From Kineococcus endophyticus (GTDB taxonomy: Bacteria > Actinomycetota > Actinomycetes > Actinomycetales > Kineococcaceae): 64,000 nt of DNA. The notes beneath the pieces were generated by a model that saw only the letters and a program-made list of their open reading frames with translations, was not told where the DNA came from and ran no database searches. The DNA lies in assembly GCF_040796495.1 (NCBI RefSeq), contig NZ_JBFNQN010000003.1, positions 306,167 to 370,166 on the forward strand. Reading direction: 5' to 3'. Every line of letters begins with the position of its first letter. The stretch's first letter is position 1. Position numbers and translations under genes: made by a program. This document shows, one piece after another, positions 32,160-41,236 of the stretch.

Positions 32160-32233
32160 GGGTAGGCTCCAGCCTCGTGGGTGCGCCTCCCCACCACAAG
32201 CGCACCAGGGCCCTGAGCTGTGACTCGGGCAGG

Positions 32234-34000
32234 TTACCCCTCTCCGTGCCAGCTCCGCCACAGGTGCGCGTACGAACCCCCCGCGTGGACGAGTTCGGCG
32301 TGCGTGCCGAGTTCGGTGATGCGCCCGCCCTCCACGACCGCGATGCGGTCGGCGTCGTGCGCGGTGTGCAGGCGGTGCGCGATCGCCACCGTCGTGCGGC
32401 CCTCCAGGACGGCCGCCAGCGACCGTTCCAGGTGCCGCGCCGCGTTCGGGTCCAGCAGCGACGTCGCCTCGTCCAGGACGAGGGTGTGCGGGTCGGCCAG
32501 CACGAGCCGCGCGAGCGCGACCTGCTGGGCCTGAGCGGCCGACAACGGCACCCCGTTCTCCCCGACGGCCGTGTCCAGACCGTCGGGCAGCGCGAGCACC
32601 CACTCCCGGGCGTCGACGGCCGCGAGCGCCTCGAGCACCTGCTCCTGCGAGGAACCCGGCGCGGCGAGGGCCACGTTGTCGCGCAGCGAGGCCGCGAACA
32701 CGTGACGCTCCTGCGTGACGAGGGCGATGCGGGAACGGAGTTCGTCCAGGGGCAACCCGGTGACCTCGGCCCCGCCGACCTGCACGCTGCCGTCGGTGGG
32801 GGCGTTGATGCCGGCGATCAACCGCCCGAGCGTCGACTTCCCCGCCCCGGTCGGCCCGACGACCGCGAGCCGTTCCCCGGGTTCGAGCGCGAGGGAGACC
32901 CCGTGCAGCACAGGACGTCCGGGGGTGTAGGCGAACCCGACGGCGTCGGCGTGGACGACGTCGGACTCCGGCTGGGCCGGCAGTTGGGTGCGGTCGGGTT
33001 CCACCGCGGACAACCCCACGACGCGGGCGAAGCTGGCCTGCCCGACCTGGAGTTCGTCCCACCAGGCGAGGAGTTCGTTGACGGGACCGACGAGCTGGCG
33101 CAGGTACAGGACGACCGTCGTCACCTGCCCGATGGTCTGCAGGTCGTGCCGGACGAGGAAACCGCCCCACAGCAGCGCGACGACCACGGGCACGAGGTAG
33201 GACATCTCGATGCTCGGGAACCAGACGGTGCGCAGGGACAGCGTGTAGCGCTCGCGGCGCACGGTCGAACCGATGACGTCGTCGACGAGGCGCACCCGGT
33301 GCTCGGCCAGTCCGAGCGCCTCGACGGTCCGGACGTTCTCGACGTTCTCGCCCAGCGTCGTGGAGATCCGGCCCCACTCGGCGCGTTCGGCGGCGTACCC
33401 CTGGGGCGCCCGGCGCAGGTACCACCGGGTGGCGAGGAACAGCCCGGGGAAACCCGCGAGGATCGCGAGCGCCACCAGTGGCCCGGAGAACACGGCGGCC
33501 ACGACGGTCAGCACCGACGTCACGAAGGCGACGAGGATCGCCGGCGCCCCGTACCGCACGGTGTAGCTGAGGGCGTCGACGTCGTTCGTCGTGCGAGAGA
33601 CGAGGTCCCCGGTCCCGGCCTGCTCCACGACCGACAGGGGCAGGGCGGTGGCGCGGGTGAGGAACTCCTCGCGCAGTTGCGCGAACACGCCCTCGGCCAG
33701 GACGAGGGACCGCTTGCGCGCCAGCCGGGCCAGGACGGCCTGCGCCACGACCGCGGCCACGAGGACCGCCACGGCGACGTCGATGCGGCGGGCGACGACC
33801 TCGAACGCGGTGCCGTCGCGGACGGCGCCCACGACGTCGTCGACGAGGCGGCCGAGCAGGAACGGGCCGGTCAGGCCCGCGACGGCCGCCAGCGCGTGCA
33901 GCGCGAGCATGCGCAGCCCCGGGTCGCGGTGCTCGCGCAGCAGCCGCCGCACGTCGCGCAGGACGTGGTCGCGGTCGGCGACGGGAAGCGTGGTCCTCAC
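32234..34000 (-). CDS. Heterodimeric ABC exporter subunit with canonical Walker motifs and degenerate signature
   Basis: 588-residue half-transporter: six membrane helices in residues about 25-320, then a nucleotide-binding domain. Walker A VGPTGAGKST, Q-loop VTQERHVF, Walker B LVLDEATS and switch His AIAHRLH are intact, but the ABC signature reads LSAAQ instead of LSGGQ. It overlaps its partner by 4 nt (GTGA at 34000-33997). Its faults are the mirror image of the partner's, so the pair should form one competent ATP site (this Walker A with the partner's LSGGQ) and one dead site, as in TM287/288-type heterodimers. The substrate is unknown; multidrug or lipid export is typical. Confidence 0.9.
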   Translation of the reverse strand: MRTTLPVADRDHVLRDVRRLLREHRDPGLRMLALHALAAVAGLTGPFLLGRLVDDVVGAVRDGTAFEVVARRIDVAVAVLVAAVVAQAVLARLARKRSLVLAEGVFAQLREEFLTRATALPLSVVEQAGTGDLVSRTTNDVDALSYTVRYGAPAILVAFVTSVLTVVAAVFSGPLVALAILAGFPGLFLATRWYLRRAPQGYAAERAEWGRISTTLGENVENVRTVEALGLAEHRVRLVDDVIGSTVRRERYTLSLRTVWFPSIEMSYLVPVVVALLWGGFLVRHDLQTIGQVTTVVLYLRQLVGPVNELLAWWDELQVGQASFARVVGLSAVEPDRTQLPAQPESDVVHADAVGFAYTPGRPVLHGVSLALEPGERLAVVGPTGAGKSTLGRLIAGINAPTDGSVQVGGAEVTGLPLDELRSRIALVTQERHVFAASLRDNVALAAPGSSQEQVLEALAAVDAREWVLALPDGLDTAVGENGVPLSAAQAQQVALARLVLADPHTLVLDEATSLLDPNAARHLERSLAAVLEGRTTVAIAHRLHTAHDADRIAVVEGGRITELGTHAELVHAGGSYAHLWRSWHGEG

Positions 34001-35775
34001 GGGTGTTCCTTCACGGTGCGGTCGGGGGTCCGGGGTGCGGGCACGGTGTCCGGTGCGGGGGCGGCGGCGTCGCGGGTGACGAAGACGCGGTAGCCGGGGT
34101 CGGTGGCCAGCAGGTCGGCGTGCCGGCCGGTGGCGACGACGCGTCCGTCCCGCACCCAGCAGACGTCGTCCACCTCGGGCAGGACGAGCGGGCTCGCGGT
34201 CGCGACGACCGTGGTCCGGCCCGCCCGCGCCCGCCGCAGGCGCCCGGCGATGCGGGCCTCGGTGTGGGCGTCGACGGCGCTCGTGGGCTCGACGAGCACG
34301 AGCGCCTCCGGGTCGCGGGCCAGCACCCGGGCCAGGGCCAGGCGCTGTCGCTGGCCACCGGACAGGGACCGGCCGCGTTCGGTGACGGTGCCGGCCAGGC
34401 CGCCGTCGACGAGGTCGAGGACGTCGCGCGCGTCGGCGACCTCGAGGGCCGCGAGGACCTCGGCGTCGTCGTGCACGCGCTCGGGGTCGACCTGCTCGCG
34501 GATCGTGCCGCTGAACAGCTGCGCGTCGTCCTCGGCGAGCAGGACCCGCGCACGGACCTCGGCGACGGGCAGGTCCCGCAGCGGGACGCCGCCGAAGGTG
34601 GCGCGGGTGTCGTCGTCGAAGCGGGCCAGGCGCCGGGCCAGCACGGCGGCGTCCTCCGGTGGGTCGCAGACGACCGCCGTGAGCCGGCCCGCGGCGGCCG
34701 TGACGCCGGACTCGGGGTCGGTCAGCGTCCCGCCGGGGCTGGTCGCGGCCGTCCCGGGGCGGTCCACGACCGAGGCCGGGACCTCCAGCAGCGTGATGAG
34801 GCGGCGCGCCGCGACGAGGGCGCGGACGTACTTGTCGGCCGCCTCCACGAGCATCCGCAACGGGGAGGTGAGGAAGGCGGCGTACCCGTAGAGCGCGACG
34901 AGCTCACCGGCGGTGACGTCGCCGCGGGCGGTGGCCCGGGCGCCGGCCCAGACGAGCGAGGCGACGAGCAGGCCCGGCACGAGGATCTGCAGCGCCTCCA
35001 GGGCCGACTCCCACGTCGCGACCCGCACACCGGCCGCCCGCACCTGCTGGCTCTTGGCGCGGTACCGGTCGAGGAAGACCTCCTCGCCGCCGATGCCGCG
35101 CAGGATCCGCAGCCCCCGCACGGTGTCGGTGCCGATCGACGTCAGCTCGCCGGACAGCTTGCGGTGCAGCCGTTGCCGCTCCTGCAGCGGGCGCAGGACG
35201 AGCAGCAGCAGCGCCATGACGGCCGGGACGCCGACGAGGATCACGAGCCCGATGGGCACCGACGTGCGCAGCACGAGCACGGCCACGACGACCACGGCCG
35301 CGACCGAGGCCACGGCGCGCTGGGTGACGTCGAAGGCGTCGGCCAGGCGGGGCCCGTCGGAGGCGATGGAGGCGAGCACCTCGCCCTGGGGCAGCTTCGC
35401 GGTCACCGCCGTGCCGGCCCGGGCGGTGTGGCGCCCGACCTGCTGCAGGGTCCGGAAGCAGGCCGTCAGCCAGTTCGTGACGCCGAAGCGGTGGCGCGCG
35501 ATCGCGGCCCACGCGGTGACGACGGCCAGGGCGAGCACGAGCAGCGACCAGCGCGTCAGGGCGGCCGCGTCCCCCTGCCCGTCGGGCTCGTCGGGCCCGG
35601 CGTCGACGGCCCGCCCGATGGCGGCGGGCAGGACGGCCTGGGACAGCAACCACACGGTGCCGATCGCCGAACCGGCCACCATCGGTCGCCACTGCTGCGC
35701 CGCCGTGCGCAGCAGGAACCGGGTGGGGGAGGAGACGTCGGGAGTACCGGGGTCGCTCAGGGGGAGGGAGCGCAC
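33997..35775 (-). CDS. Heterodimeric ABC exporter subunit with degenerate Walker A/B
   Basis: 592-residue half-transporter: membrane domain in residues about 30-310, nucleotide-binding domain after 340. The P-loop is lost ([18 protein letters not shown] has no GxxGxGKS and no Lys), Walker B is [11 protein letters not shown] with Val for Asp, and the switch His is missing ([12 protein letters not shown]). The signature [18 protein letters not shown] is perfect. It therefore cannot hydrolyse ATP by its own Walker site but completes that of the co-encoded subunit. GTG 35775 is eight bases from a minus-strand TACCGT (35789-35784), a near-leaderless start. It is divergent from guaA. Confidence 0.9.
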   Translation of the reverse strand: MRSLPLSDPGTPDVSSPTRFLLRTAAQQWRPMVAGSAIGTVWLLSQAVLPAAIGRAVDAGPDEPDGQGDAAALTRWSLLVLALAVVTAWAAIARHRFGVTNWLTACFRTLQQVGRHTARAGTAVTAKLPQGEVLASIASDGPRLADAFDVTQRAVASVAAVVVVAVLVLRTSVPIGLVILVGVPAVMALLLLVLRPLQERQRLHRKLSGELTSIGTDTVRGLRILRGIGGEEVFLDRYRAKSQQVRAAGVRVATWESALEALQILVPGLLVASLVWAGARATARGDVTAGELVALYGYAAFLTSPLRMLVEAADKYVRALVAARRLITLLEVPASVVDRPGTAATSPGGTLTDPESGVTAAAGRLTAVVCDPPEDAAVLARRLARFDDDTRATFGGVPLRDLPVAEVRARVLLAEDDAQLFSGTIREQVDPERVHDDAEVLAALEVADARDVLDLVDGGLAGTVTERGRSLSGGQRQRLALARVLARDPEALVLVEPTSAVDAHTEARIAGRLRRARAGRTTVVATASPLVLPEVDDVCWVRDGRVVATGRHADLLATDPGYRVFVTRDAAAPAPDTVPAPRTPDRTVKEHP

Positions 35776-35855
35776 GTCTACCGACGGTAATCGCTTCCCG
35801 GTTCCGCTTCCACGTGGTTTTCAGGGGGCCGGGCGCCGACGGCTACCCTTGGGTC

Positions 35856-37541
35856 GTGACGCCGGACGCGCCCGAAGGCCAGACCACTCCCCCCGCCGAT
35901 GCCCCCGCCGATGCCCCCGTCGATGCCCCCGTCGATGCAGCCGTCGATGCACCCGCCGAGGTGGACGCCGAGCGCGCCCACCGGCCGGTCCTGGTCGTCG
36001 ACTACGGAGCCCAGTACGCGCAGCTCATCGCGCGCCGGGTCCGCGAGGCCGACGTGTTCTCCGAGATCGTGCCGAGCTCGACGAGCGTCGCGGAGATGCT
36101 CGCCAAGGACCCCGCCGCGGTGATCCTCTCCGGCGGCCCGTCGAGCGTCTACGCCGACGGCGCCCCGCAGGTCGACCCCGCGCTGTTCGAGGCCGGTGTC
36201 CCCGTCCTCGGCATCTGCTACGGGTTCCAGGCCATGGCCAAGGCCCTCGGCGGCGAGGTCGCCCAGACGGGTCGCCGCGAGTACGGCGGGACGGCCGCGG
36301 CCCTGCCCGACCCGGCCGCCTCGACGCTCCTGCGCGACCAGCCGACGGAGCAGTCGGTGTGGATGTCCCACGGGGACAGCGTGTCCCAGGCCCCCGCGGG
36401 GTTCCGCGTCACGGCCTCGACGCCGGACACCCCCGTCGCCGCGTTCGAGGACGACGAGCGCCGCCTCTACGGCGTGCAGTGGCACCCGGAGGTCAAGCAC
36501 TCCGCCCACGGCCAGGACGTCCTCGTGAACTTCCTGCGCTCCGGTGCTCGCATCGACCCCGACTGGACGACGGGGAACGTCATCGAGGAGCAGGTCGCCC
36601 GCATCCGCGCCCAGGTGGGCGACGGCAAGGTCATCTGCGCCCTGTCCGGTGGCGTCGACTCCGCCGTCGCCGGCGCGCTCGTCCAGCGCGCGGTGGGGGA
36701 CCAGCTCACGTGCGTCTTCGTCGACCACGGTCTGCTGCGCGCCGGCGAGGCCGAGCAGGTCGAGAAGGACTTCGTCGCCGCGACGGGCGTCAAGCTCCAC
36801 GTCGTCGACGCGGTGCAGCGGTTCGCCGACGCCCTCGACGGCGTCAGCGACCCCGAGCAGAAGCGCAAGATCATCGGCCGCGAGTTCATCCGCGTCTTCG
36901 AGCAGGCCGCGCGCGACGTGGTCGCGAAGGAGGGCTCCGAGGGTGGCGAGGTGAAGTTCCTCGTCCAGGGGACCCTGTACCCCGACGTCGTGGAGTCCGG
37001 TGGCGGCACCGGGGCCGCGACGATCAAGAGCCACCACAACGTCGGCGGGCTGCCCGACGACCTCGCCTTCGAGCTCGTGGAACCGCTGCGCGCCCTGTTC
37101 AAGGACGAGGTGCGCGCGGTCGGTGTGCAGCTCGGCCTGCCCGAGGCGATGGTCTACCGCCAGCCCTTCCCGGGGCCGGGGCTGGCCATCCGCATCGTCG
37201 GGGCCGTGACGCCGCAGCGCCTGGAGGTCCTGCGGGCGGCCGACGCCATCGCGCGGGCCGAGCTGACCGCGGCCGGTCTGGACCGCGACATCTGGCAGTG
37301 CCCCGTCGTCCTGCTCGCCGACGTGCGCAGCGTGGGCGTCCAGGGCGACGGCCGCACCTACGGCCACCCGGTCGTGCTGCGCCCGGTGTCGTCGGAGGAC
37401 GCCATGACGGCCGACTGGACCCGTCTGCCGTACGACGTCCTGGCCCGCATCTCCACGCGCATCACCAACGAGGTGCCCGAGGTCAACCGCGTCGTGCTCG
37501 ACGTGACGAGCAAGCCGCCGGGGACGATCGAGTGGGAGTGA
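35856..37541 (+). CDS. guaA: GMP synthase (glutamine-hydrolysing)
   Basis: Aminates XMP to GMP. The 561-residue protein has a class I glutaminase domain ([19 protein letters not shown]; Cys121 in [20 protein letters not shown]), an ATP pyrophosphatase domain ([14 protein letters not shown]) and the dimerisation end ([17 protein letters not shown]). An N-terminal tail of about 40 residues of PADAPVDA repeats precedes the catalytic part and is absent from ordinary GuaA. TACCCT (35844-35849) ends six bases before GTG 35856, a leaderless promoter. It completes the guaB/guaB3 pathway from 7 kb upstream and is followed by a bidirectional hairpin. Confidence 0.96.
   Translation: MTPDAPEGQTTPPADAPADAPVDAPVDAAVDAPAEVDAERAHRPVLVVDYGAQYAQLIARRVREADVFSEIVPSSTSVAEMLAKDPAAVILSGGPSSVYADGAPQVDPALFEAGVPVLGICYGFQAMAKALGGEVAQTGRREYGGTAAALPDPAASTLLRDQPTEQSVWMSHGDSVSQAPAGFRVTASTPDTPVAAFEDDERRLYGVQWHPEVKHSAHGQDVLVNFLRSGARIDPDWTTGNVIEEQVARIRAQVGDGKVICALSGGVDSAVAGALVQRAVGDQLTCVFVDHGLLRAGEAEQVEKDFVAATGVKLHVVDAVQRFADALDGVSDPEQKRKIIGREFIRVFEQAARDVVAKEGSEGGEVKFLVQGTLYPDVVESGGGTGAATIKSHHNVGGLPDDLAFELVEPLRALFKDEVRAVGVQLGLPEAMVYRQPFPGPGLAIRIVGAVTPQRLEVLRAADAIARAELTAAGLDRDIWQCPVVLLADVRSVGVQGDGRTYGHPVVLRPVSSEDAMTADWTRLPYDVLARISTRITNEVPEVNRVVLDVTSKPPGTIEWE
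35898..35957 (+). repeat. Five 12-bp tandem repeats at the start of guaA
   Basis: GATGCCCCCGCC/GTC units at 35898, 35910, 35922, 35934 and 35946 encode DAPA/DAPV. Because the unit is a multiple of three, gain or loss of copies changes the disordered GuaA tail without frameshift. Confidence 0.9.
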
Positions 37542-37557
37542 CCTCTCGACGCTGAAT

Positions 37558-37596
37558 CCTCCGGCCGGTGGCGCTGACCGTCACGCCGGCCGGAGG
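37558..37596. terminator. Bidirectional hairpin between guaA and the lrp gene
   Basis: CCTCCGGCCGG (37558-37568) pairs with CCGGCCGGAGG (37586-37596) across a 17-nt loop. It lies 16 bases after guaA and covers the last codons and stop of the convergent Lrp-type gene, so it can serve both. Confidence 0.6.
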
Positions 37597-38039
37597 TGCC
37601 GGCCCGGAAACGGGCTGGAGTACACGACGCTCGTGGTGACCGCGCCGAGCGTCGCGAGGCGTCCCGTGACGCGTTCGAGGTCGCGCATCGACCGGGCGAG
37701 CACCTTCAGGACGAAGCAGTCGTCGCCGGTGACGTGGTGCGCCTCCACGACCTCCGGTGTGGTGTCCAGCAGGTCGTGGAACGGCTTGTAGTTCCCCGTC
37801 GGGTAGGCGAGGCGCACGAACGCCGTCACGGTGTACCCGAGCGCCTCCGGGTCGACGACGGCCGTGAACCCCGTGACGACGCCGGTGTCGGTGAGGCGGC
37901 GCAGTCGTTCCGCGGTGGCGCTCGCGGACAGGTTCACCGCCCGGCCGAGGTCGGCGACGCTCGTGCGGCCGTCGCGTTGCAGGTGCTCCAGGAGGGCCCG
38001 GTCGGTCGCGTCGAGGGCCGGCCGCGGATTCGTCGTCAC
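37581..38039 (-). CDS. Lrp/AsnC-family transcriptional regulator
   Basis: 152-residue regulator with an N-terminal winged helix (LDATDRALLEHLQRDGRTSVADLGRAVNLSASATAERLRRLTDTGV, residues 9-53) and a C-terminal RAM/AsnC ligand domain (VTAFVRLAYPTGNYKPFHDLLDTTPEVVEAHHVTGDDCFVLKVL). These proteins respond to amino acids and often regulate the adjacent divergent gene, here a rhodanese 93 bp away. Start GTG 38039. The effector cannot be predicted. Confidence 0.92.
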   Translation of the reverse strand: MTTNPRPALDATDRALLEHLQRDGRTSVADLGRAVNLSASATAERLRRLTDTGVVTGFTAVVDPEALGYTVTAFVRLAYPTGNYKPFHDLLDTTPEVVEAHHVTGDDCFVLKVLARSMRDLERVTGRLATLGAVTTSVVYSSPFPGRHLRPA

Positions 38040-38132
38040 GCACGGGAAACTACCGGTGGATCGCCGGTCGTCGCGGCCCTGGCCCGTGGACCGGCCCTGG
38101 CCCGACCGACGGTTCCCCGGTTCCCTGGAGGG

Positions 38133-38558
38133 GTGTCGAACCCCCTCTCCGCCGTCGACTTCTTCGCGGCCCAGCTGACGTTCCAGACCGACCCCGCCGA
38201 CCTGGCGGCCGACCGCGCCGCGGGGCGCTCGCCGCTCGTCCTCGACGTGCGCTCGGACGCGGCGTGGGCCCAGGGGCACCTGCCCGGTGCCGTCCACCTG
38301 CCGGGGCCGCAGGTGCGCGAGCGCGCGGCGGAGGTCGTGCCCGACCTGGACGCGCCCGTCGTCGTGCACTGCTGGGGCCCGGGCTGCAACGGGGCGACGC
38401 GCGCCGCGCTGGTGCTGGCGACGCTGGGCCACACCCACGTCCGGGAACTGATCGGCGGGTACGAGTACTGGGTCCGCGAGGGTTTCGCCGTCGTCACCGC
38501 GACCGGTCGGGTCCGCCGCGCGCCGGATCCGCTGGCCGCTCCCGTTCCGGGGTGCTGA
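38133..38558 (+). CDS. Rhodanese-like domain protein
   Basis: Single-domain sulfurtransferase of 141 residues. The strand LVLDVRSDAAWAQGHLPGAVHLPG and the active-site loop VVVHCWGPGCNGATRAALVL give a catalytic Cys in CWGPGCNGA; the second Cys in the loop is unusual and could form a disulfide or persulfide relay. GTG 38133 is about nine bases after TGGAGGGG. It is divergent from the Lrp regulator, a pairing seen elsewhere for rhodaneses, which suggests regulation by it. Physiological acceptor unknown. Confidence 0.88.
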   Translation: MSNPLSAVDFFAAQLTFQTDPADLAADRAAGRSPLVLDVRSDAAWAQGHLPGAVHLPGPQVRERAAEVVPDLDAPVVVHCWGPGCNGATRAALVLATLGHTHVRELIGGYEYWVREGFAVVTATGRVRRAPDPLAAPVPGC

Positions 38559-38562
38559 ACCC

Positions 38563-38625
38563 TTGCGTCCTCGGTACTCAGCGATACTATCTACCGGTAG
38601 TCAGCGTCAGTGAGTACCGACGCTG
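38563..38625 (+). promoter_or_regulatory. padR promoter with palindromic operators
   Basis: TTGCGT (38563-38568), 16 bp, TACTAT (38585-38590) form the promoter. The 10-bp palindrome CTACCGGTAG (38591-38600) sits directly on the expected transcription start, a typical position for PadR autorepression. A second inverted repeat, CAGCGTC (38602-38608) / GACGCTG (38619-38625), lies just downstream and could be another operator or a leader hairpin. Confidence 0.65.
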
Positions 38626-38652
38626 TCAGCACCGAGACGACCGGGGTGGTCC

Positions 38653-38988
38653 GTGGCCAGGCAGCTCACCGAGATGCTCAAGGGAACCCTCGAGGGTGTC
38701 GTCCTCGCGGTCCTCGCGAGCCGGGACGCCTACGGGTACGAGATCACCGCATCGCTGCGCGAGCGGGGTTTCGAGGACATCGCCGAGGGCACCGTGTACG
38801 CCCTCCTCGTGCGCCTGGAACAACGGGACCTCGTCGACGTGCAGAAGGTCGCCTCCACCAAGGGGCCGCCGCGGAAGGTTTACTCGCTCAACGCGTCCGG
38901 GCGTGCAGCGCTCGACGAGTTCTGGACGACGTGGGACTTCCTGGCAGGACGGCTGGCCGAACTCCGGACCGAAGGGAACCCGTCGTGA
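38653..38988 (+). CDS. PadR-family transcriptional regulator
   Basis: 111-residue PadR-s1 type repressor. It opens with the typical ARQLTEMLKGTLEGVVLAVLASRDAYGYEIT, has the recognition helix and wing EGTVYALLVRLEQRDLV and GPPRKVYSLNASGRAALDEF, and ends in a dimerisation helix. GTG 38653 is the only start that fits the family. The next gene (DUF1048) overlaps its stop by 4 nt, the standard PadR-DUF1048 pair of Gram-positive bacteria. A palindrome at the promoter suggests autoregulation; the inducer is unknown. Confidence 0.93.
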   Translation: MARQLTEMLKGTLEGVVLAVLASRDAYGYEITASLRERGFEDIAEGTVYALLVRLEQRDLVDVQKVASTKGPPRKVYSLNASGRAALDEFWTTWDFLAGRLAELRTEGNPS

Positions 38989-39353
38989 CGAAGAACCCGC
39001 TCGGGGTGCTCACGGGCGCGCTCGAGGACAAGAAGCGGTGGCGCGCGTACAAGGAGCGCGCCGGGGCGCTGCCCGAGAACCACCGCTCGGTGCTCGCGGC
39101 CGTCGAGCGCTACGCCATGCACTGCCCGAGCACGCCGACGGACGGCGGCAGCGCCGCGAGCATGTTCGAGGACCTCGCGGACCTCTTCGAGCAGGCGGCG
39201 GCCGACGGGACCCCGGTGCGGTCCGTGGTGGGGGAGGACCCCGTCGAGTTCGTGGAGGCCTTCGTCGCCACCTACTCCGACGGGGGCTGGCTCACCGCCG
39301 AGCGCCGCCGGCTGCGCGAGTCCGTGGACCGCGCGGTGGGCGGGGACGCCTGA
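38985..39353 (+). CDS. DUF1048 family protein
   Basis: 122-residue soluble helical protein starting VTKNPLGVLTGALEDKKRWRAYKERAGALPENHR, with an acidic middle (FEDLADLFEQAAADG) and WLTAERRRLRESVDRAV at the end; this is the DUF1048 pattern. The family is co-encoded with PadR regulators and its function is unknown to me. Translation is coupled to padR through GTGA at 38985. No membrane segments or catalytic motifs are visible. Confidence 0.85.
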   Translation: MTKNPLGVLTGALEDKKRWRAYKERAGALPENHRSVLAAVERYAMHCPSTPTDGGSAASMFEDLADLFEQAAADGTPVRSVVGEDPVEFVEAFVATYSDGGWLTAERRRLRESVDRAVGGDA

Positions 39354-39369
39354 CCCTGGCGCGGGACCG

Positions 39370-40266
39370 TCAGGGCTTCGCGGCGTCCACGGCGTCGAGG
39401 TGCCCCTCGACGGCGTCGCCGAAGGGTTCCAGGACGGCGGCGGGGAGCGCGTGCCCCATGCCGGGGACCGTGACCAGCCGGGCGCCGGGGACGCTGTCGG
39501 CCAGGTGCCGGGCGGTCGGCGGCGGGTAGGCCGGGTCCTCGGGGGCCTCGACGACCAGCGTCGGCACCCGCACCCCGGCCAGTTCCGCGCCGCGGGCGAG
39601 ACCGGAGGTGCCGGCGCGGGCGTGCGCCGTGGCCGAACTCGCGTCGGCGGGTCCGCCGTGGGCGACGGCGCCGCGTTCGAGCGCGAGGACCTCCTCGCGC
39701 GGGAACGGGACCACCGCCCCCGCGAGCGCCTGCCAGTGCTCGACGCGGAACTCCATCTCGGCGTCCTCGTCGCGCGTCTCCCCGAGCCGGGACCAGAGGG
39801 CGAGCAGGTCGGGGTGCGGTCCGGGCAGCCCCTCCCCGCCCGGCGCGCCGGCCAGCGCGCCGGTGCAGAACAGGGTCGCCGACAGCACCCGGTCGGGGTG
39901 GTCGAGCAGCAGCAGCTGGGTGAGCAGCCCGCCCATCGACATCCCCACGACGTGGGCGCGCTGGACGCCGAGGTGGTCCAGGACGCGCACCGCGTCGGTC
40001 GCGAGGTCGCGCAGCTCGTAGGGAGCCACGTCGACCGCCCGGGTCGAGCGGCCGGTGTCGCGGTGGTCCCACACCACGACGCGGTGGCGGCGGCCCAGGC
40101 GCTCGACCAGCGCGTCGGGCCACAGGACGCCGCTGGAGGCCGCGCCCATGACGAGCAGGACCGGGGTGCCGGTGGGGTCGCCGCTCTCGCGGGCCCACAG
40201 CTCGACGCCGTCGGCGACGGGGACGGTGTGCTCGCGGGGAGCGCTGTCGGGGGCGTCGGCTGGCAT
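39370..40266 (-). CDS. Alpha/beta-hydrolase
   Basis: 298-residue hydrolase: VLLVMGAASSGVLWPD (oxyanion region), VVWDHRDTGRS, the elbow VGMSMGGLLTQ (Ser near 112), the acidic strand TLVVEAPEDPAYPP and the His in VPGMGHALPAAV. The WDHRDTGRS signature resembles aclacinomycin-methylesterase or RdmC-like hydrolases and haloperoxidase-like esterases; exact substrate unknown. ATG 40266 is seven bases from a minus-strand CATCCT (40279-40274), a possible leaderless -10. It lies 16 bases from the convergent DUF1048 gene. Confidence 0.87.
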   Translation of the reverse strand: MPADAPDSAPREHTVPVADGVELWARESGDPTGTPVLLVMGAASSGVLWPDALVERLGRRHRVVVWDHRDTGRSTRAVDVAPYELRDLATDAVRVLDHLGVQRAHVVGMSMGGLLTQLLLLDHPDRVLSATLFCTGALAGAPGGEGLPGPHPDLLALWSRLGETRDEDAEMEFRVEHWQALAGAVVPFPREEVLALERGAVAHGGPADASSATAHARAGTSGLARGAELAGVRVPTLVVEAPEDPAYPPPTARHLADSVPGARLVTVPGMGHALPAAVLEPFGDAVEGHLDAVDAAKP

Positions 40267-40365
40267 GGGGTCGAGGATGCCGGGAAGTCCCCGCGCGGCA
40301 CCAGGGTGTTTCCTGTGCCGCCCTCGGGTGCCGATCGTCCGCCGGACCGCCCCGCCGGTCCGCGG

Positions 40366-41142
40366 TCAGTCGTCGACGGGACGGGTGAGGACCGTTGCCA
40401 CGACCGTCGCGACCGCCGTGAACGGGCCGGTGGCGAGGTCGTCGAGCCAGGCTGCGCTGCGGCTGGCGTCCAGGCGACCTGCCGCGACGGCCGCGCGCGT
40501 GGTGCGGGTCAGCCCCAGGACGGCGTCGGCCTCCTCGACGTCCGTGAACACCGCGGGGAACGCCTGGACGGAGACGACGGACAGACCGGCGTCGACGCCG
40601 AGACGCGGCAGCTGCCGTCCGACGTGCGCGTTGCGGACGACGTGCCGGCAGGTGTGGGCGGTGAACGCGGTCGACGCCTCGAGGTCGTGCGCGTCGACCG
40701 CCATGAGCGCCCAGTCCGGTTCGACGAGGGCGGCCACACCGCCCGGACGCAGCACCCGGGCGACCTCCGCGACGGCCCGCGCGGGGTCCTCGACGTGCTG
40801 CAGGACGCGGTCGGCGTGGACGCGGTCGACGCTCGCGGCGGGCAGGTCGAGCGCGTGGACGTCCCCGCGGCGCACGGCGACGGTGGGACGGTCCGCCGTC
40901 AGGTCCGACGCCGTCGAGACCATGACGGGGTCGACGTCCACGGCGACGACGCGACCGGTCCGGCCCGCGCGGTCGGCGAGGGCGCCGAGGTCGGTGCCGG
41001 GACCGCACCCGAGATCCAGCACGACGTGCCCGTCCAGCACGTCGAGCGCGTCGAGGACGGCCCCCTTGTAGGCCCTGCCGGCCGCGGAGTCGGCGACGAG
41101 GCGCAGGTAGGCGATCGGGTCCGGGCGGTCGAGGGTCGGCAC
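40366..41142 (-). CDS. SAM-dependent methyltransferase
   Basis: 258-residue class I methyltransferase of the UbiE/Methyltransf_11 type. SAM motif I is VLDLGCGPGTDLGALADRAG (near 41), motif II VVAVDVDPVMV, then VRRGDVHALDLPAASVDRVHADRVLQHVEDPARAVAEVARVLRPGG. The family methylates small molecules such as quinones or sterols. Start GTG 41142 with a weak TGCACT seven bases upstream on its strand. No biosynthetic partners are adjacent. Confidence 0.88.
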   Translation of the reverse strand: MPTLDRPDPIAYLRLVADSAAGRAYKGAVLDALDVLDGHVVLDLGCGPGTDLGALADRAGRTGRVVAVDVDPVMVSTASDLTADRPTVAVRRGDVHALDLPAASVDRVHADRVLQHVEDPARAVAEVARVLRPGGVAALVEPDWALMAVDAHDLEASTAFTAHTCRHVVRNAHVGRQLPRLGVDAGLSVVSVQAFPAVFTDVEEADAVLGLTRTTRAAVAAGRLDASRSAAWLDDLATGPFTAVATVVATVLTRPVDD

Positions 41143-41236
41143 GTCCGCGAGTGCACCACGCCCGCCCGCCGCCGGTTGGGGACGACCGGGGCGGGGGCGG
41201 GGCGGATCCCGTGACGGAACCCTCCACGGGGCCCGC

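Noticed and set aside
35898..35957. CRISPR-like short repeats
   Set aside because: Units are 12 bp without spacers, in frame inside guaA; no cas genes in the window.
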